15,562 nt of DNA from Bacillota bacterium (lineage in GTDB: Bacteria > Bacillota > Clostridia > Peptostreptococcales > Anaerovoracaceae), in assembly GCA_016284485.1 (NCBI GenBank), contig JAEEOX010000159.1, positions 1-15,562 of the forward strand, written 5' to 3'. Of this stretch, positions 13,995-15,562 are shown piece by piece. A model generated the notes under the pieces. It was not told where the DNA came from. It saw only the letters and a program-made list of their open reading frames with translations, and did not search any database. The translations under genes were made by a program, and so were the position numbers. How positions within the stretch are numbered: position 1 is the stretch's first letter; every line of letters starts with the position of its first letter.

Positions 13995-14717
13995 ATGATT
14001 AACAAGATCAAAACTGCACAGGAAGCAGTTGCCGGCGTTAAGGACGGAATGACCATAATGGTCGGCGGATTCCTTGCAACAGGTTCCCCTGAGATCCTTA
14101 TGGACGCTTTAGTAGAAAAGGGAGTTAAGCATCTGACAGTAATCGCCAACGATGGCGGACTTGCTGAAGGACAGCCGAACCCGTTCCCCGGAGCTACTTC
14201 CCGTGGAGTAGGCAAACTTCTGGATCACCACATGGTAGACCACATCATTGCCTCCCATCTCGGAGTAAACCCCAGACTGAACGAACAGTTTGCTGAGGGA
14301 ACACTTACATACACCCTTGTACCGCAGGGAACTCTGGCTGAGAAGATCAGAGCTGCCGCTTACGGACTGGGTGGAGTTCTCACTCCCACAGGACTTGGTA
14401 CTCCCATGGAGACCAACCTCGACGAACTCGGAAGAGAGAAGAAGGTCGTTGAGATCCAGGGCAAGAAATATCTCTTTGAGCTTCCGCTTTTCGCAGATTT
14501 CGCTTTCTGCAGACCCACTGTAGCAGATAAGTTCGGCAACTTCTATTGTGCAAAAGCAACCAAGAACTTCAACTATGTAATGGCAAGCGCTGCTGATCAC
14601 ACCATCATCGCACCTGAGAAATTAGTTGAGATCGGAGCAGTAGATCCTGATATCTTTGCTGTATCTGGTACATTAGTAGATACTATCGTGGAGGGAGAGA
14701 AACCATGGCAGATTTAA
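13995..14717 (+). CDS. ctfA: Butyryl-CoA:acetoacetate CoA-transferase, alpha subunit
   Basis: This is the A subunit of a class I CoA-transferase (CtfA/AtoD type) that moves CoA from butyryl-CoA to acetoacetate. It consumes the acetoacetate made by 3-keto-5-aminohexanoate cleavage and releases butyrate. The 240-residue product carries the CoA-transferase signature 1 exactly: DGMTIMVGGFLATGSP (17-32). 'PFPGATSRGVGKLLDHHMVDHIIASHLGVNP' and 'YTLVPQGTLAEKIRAAAYGLGGVLTPTG' are further family blocks. The start follows AAGGTGAAGAAAC. The gene overlaps ctfB by 13 bases. Codon use is of the highly expressed type. In a different context it could serve as an acetate or 3-oxoacid transferase; here the lysine pathway decides the likely substrate. 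The symbol atoD would be equally valid. Confidence 0.92.
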   Translation: MINKIKTAQEAVAGVKDGMTIMVGGFLATGSPEILMDALVEKGVKHLTVIANDGGLAEGQPNPFPGATSRGVGKLLDHHMVDHIIASHLGVNPRLNEQFAEGTLTYTLVPQGTLAEKIRAAAYGLGGVLTPTGLGTPMETNLDELGREKKVVEIQGKKYLFELPLFADFAFCRPTVADKFGNFYCAKATKNFNYVMASAADHTIIAPEKLVEIGAVDPDIFAVSGTLVDTIVEGEKPWQI

Positions 14718-15361
14718 AAGAGAGAATCGCAAGAAGATGCGCTAAAGAATTTGAAGATGGAGATTTCATCAATCTTGGAATCGGAATGCCCACCATGGTA
14801 GCTGACTACATCGCAGAGGACATCATCGTTACCTGCCACTCCGAGAACGGATTCGCAGGAATCGACCTCATGGCAGACGAGACCAACCTGGACGTTGACA
14901 TCATCAACTCCGGCGGACAGTATGTAACAGTAGTTCCCAGAGTTAAGTATTTCGACACATCAGAGTCCTTTGGTCTGGTAAGAGGCGGTCACGTTAAGGC
15001 TACAGTTCTCGGCGCTATGGAAGTTGCAGAGAACGGAGACCTTGCCAACTGGATCGTTCCCGGCAAGAAGGTTGCAGGAATGGGTGGAGCCATGGACCTT
15101 TGCGTTGGATGCCCCAACGTAATCATCACCATGATGCATACTCAGAATGGTGCACCTAAGATCAAGAAGCACTGCACACTTCCCCTTACTGCTGAGAAGT
15201 GCGTAACCAAGATCATCACCGAGATGTGCGTTATCGAAGTGAGAGAAGACGGTCTTTGGGTAACCGAACTTCATCCCGATTTCACCAAGGAAGAAGTACA
15301 GGCTGCTACAGAAGCTGAACTTCACTGGGATCCCGAGCTTAAGCCCTACAACGAGGACTAA
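14705..15361 (+). CDS. ctfB: Butyryl-CoA:acetoacetate CoA-transferase, beta subunit
   Basis: This is the catalytic B subunit (CtfB/AtoA type) of the heteromeric CoA-transferase. The 218-residue product contains the active-site glutamate E47 in HSENG (45-49), which forms the gamma-glutamyl-CoA thioester intermediate. It also has the N-terminal block 'IARRCAKEFEDGDFINLGIGMPT', the glycine loop 'GKKVAGMGGAMDLCVGCPNVIITMMHT', and the C-terminal 'LPLTAEKCVTKIITEMCVIEV'. Residue 44 is cysteine where the PROSITE signature 2 usually has L or F. The ATG is preceded by GAGGGAGAG inside the ctfA frame; the 13-base overlap implies translational coupling. A strong terminator follows the stop. Confidence 0.95.
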   Translation: MADLKERIARRCAKEFEDGDFINLGIGMPTMVADYIAEDIIVTCHSENGFAGIDLMADETNLDVDIINSGGQYVTVVPRVKYFDTSESFGLVRGGHVKATVLGAMEVAENGDLANWIVPGKKVAGMGGAMDLCVGCPNVIITMMHTQNGAPKIKKHCTLPLTAEKCVTKIITEMCVIEVREDGLWVTELHPDFTKEEVQAATEAELHWDPELKPYNED

Positions 15362-15382
15362 GCTTATAGTTCGAAACACCTT

Positions 15383-15414
15383 ATACCCCGCGCTTTGCGC
15401 GGGGTATTTATTTG
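15383..15414 (+). terminator. Intrinsic terminator after ctfB
   Basis: ATACCCCGCGC and GCGCGGGGTAT form an 11-bp perfect stem with a TTT loop (15383-15407), followed by a T-rich stretch (TTATTTGTT). It closes the lysine fermentation region. Confidence 0.92.
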
Positions 15415-15430
15415 TTGGTAAACATAATTT

Positions 15431-15459
15431 TTGACTTTTTGTTTTCATTGTGTTACACT
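15431..15459 (+). promoter_or_regulatory. Sigma-70 type promoter ahead of the right-edge gene
   Basis: TTGACT (15431-15436) and TACACT (15454-15459) are separated by 17 bases within a T-rich stretch. The predicted start point (about 15466) is only 3-5 bases before the ATG at 15470. Confidence 0.5.
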
Positions 15460-15469
15460 CGACCCTGTT

Positions 15470-15562
15470 ATGATTGACGAAGGAAAAAATATAATTGAAA
15501 AAGGCTTATTGAAGCTCCTGGGCGCATGTGACCGTCTGGGAAATAAGATCAGGGGATCCAAG
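15470..15562 (+). CDS. Start of an unidentified gene, truncated by the window edge
   Basis: From the ATG at 15470 a frame of 31 codons runs open to the last base (MIDEGKNIIEKGLLKLLGAC, then DRLGNKIRGSK). There is no ribosome binding site before this ATG. The AAGGA at 15480-15484 lies inside the frame and would suit only a non-standard ATT or a later TTG (15509) start. The 'RLGNKI' phrase faintly recalls the N-terminus of AbgT-type transporters (ERxGNKxP), but the following proline is missing and the match may be chance. Function is not assigned. Confidence 0.4.
   Translation, partial: MIDEGKNIIEKGLLKLLGACDRLGNKIRGSK

Overview
The window reads as the chromosome of an anaerobic, amino-acid-fermenting Bacillota (Clostridia-like) bacterium. 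The grounds are an scpA-scpB-rluB housekeeping run of the Firmicutes type, strong AGGAGG ribosome binding sites, sigma-54 promoters with a dedicated enhancer-binding protein, and a nearly complete set of genes for lysine fermentation to acetate and butyrate. The exact lineage cannot be settled from the sequence. GC content looks moderate (by eye about 50-55%), so it is not a low-GC Clostridium.

Layout. Bases 1-2773 hold a 5'-truncated EamA/DMT-type transporter followed by scpA, scpB and an RluB-type pseudouridine synthase in a tightly coupled run. A small zinc-ribbon membrane protein follows (2818-3156) and ends at a bidirectional terminator shared with the convergent gene kal (3203-3610, minus strand; 3-aminobutyryl-CoA ammonia lyase). 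A 378-base intergenic region separates kal from a divergent regulator gene (3989-6037). Then come kdd (6243-7307), kamA (7396-8655), kamB (8737-9756), kamC (9765-11483), kamD (11495-13048), kamE (13065-13859), and the CoA-transferase pair ctfA/ctfB (13995-15361) with a strong terminator. The start of an unidentified gene runs off the right edge.

How the genes work together. KamA makes L-beta-lysine from L-lysine. KamDE (B12/PLP) makes 3,5-diaminohexanoate, and KamB/KamC are its presumed reactivase. Kdd oxidises this to 3-keto-5-aminohexanoate. The next enzyme, the cleavage enzyme Kce, is not in the window. Kal deaminates 3-aminobutyryl-CoA to crotonyl-CoA. CtfAB activates acetoacetate with butyryl-CoA and releases butyrate.

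The most interesting part is the control circuit. The regulator is a sigma-54 AAA+ activator with an intact GAFTGA loop. Its roughly 345-residue N-terminal domain is a degenerate copy of Kdd, the enzyme encoded next to it: the overall alignment is retained but the glycine-rich nucleotide-binding loop is lost. Near-consensus sigma-54 (-24/-12) promoters sit upstream of kdd and of kal. Two copies of the same palindrome, TGAACC-N6-GGTTCA, are present. One lies about 105 bp upstream of the kdd promoter, where it also forms the regulator's terminator stem and contains its stop codon. The other lies on the regulator's own predicted transcription start. Together these suggest a self-contained lysine-intermediate sensing switch built from a duplicated pathway enzyme.
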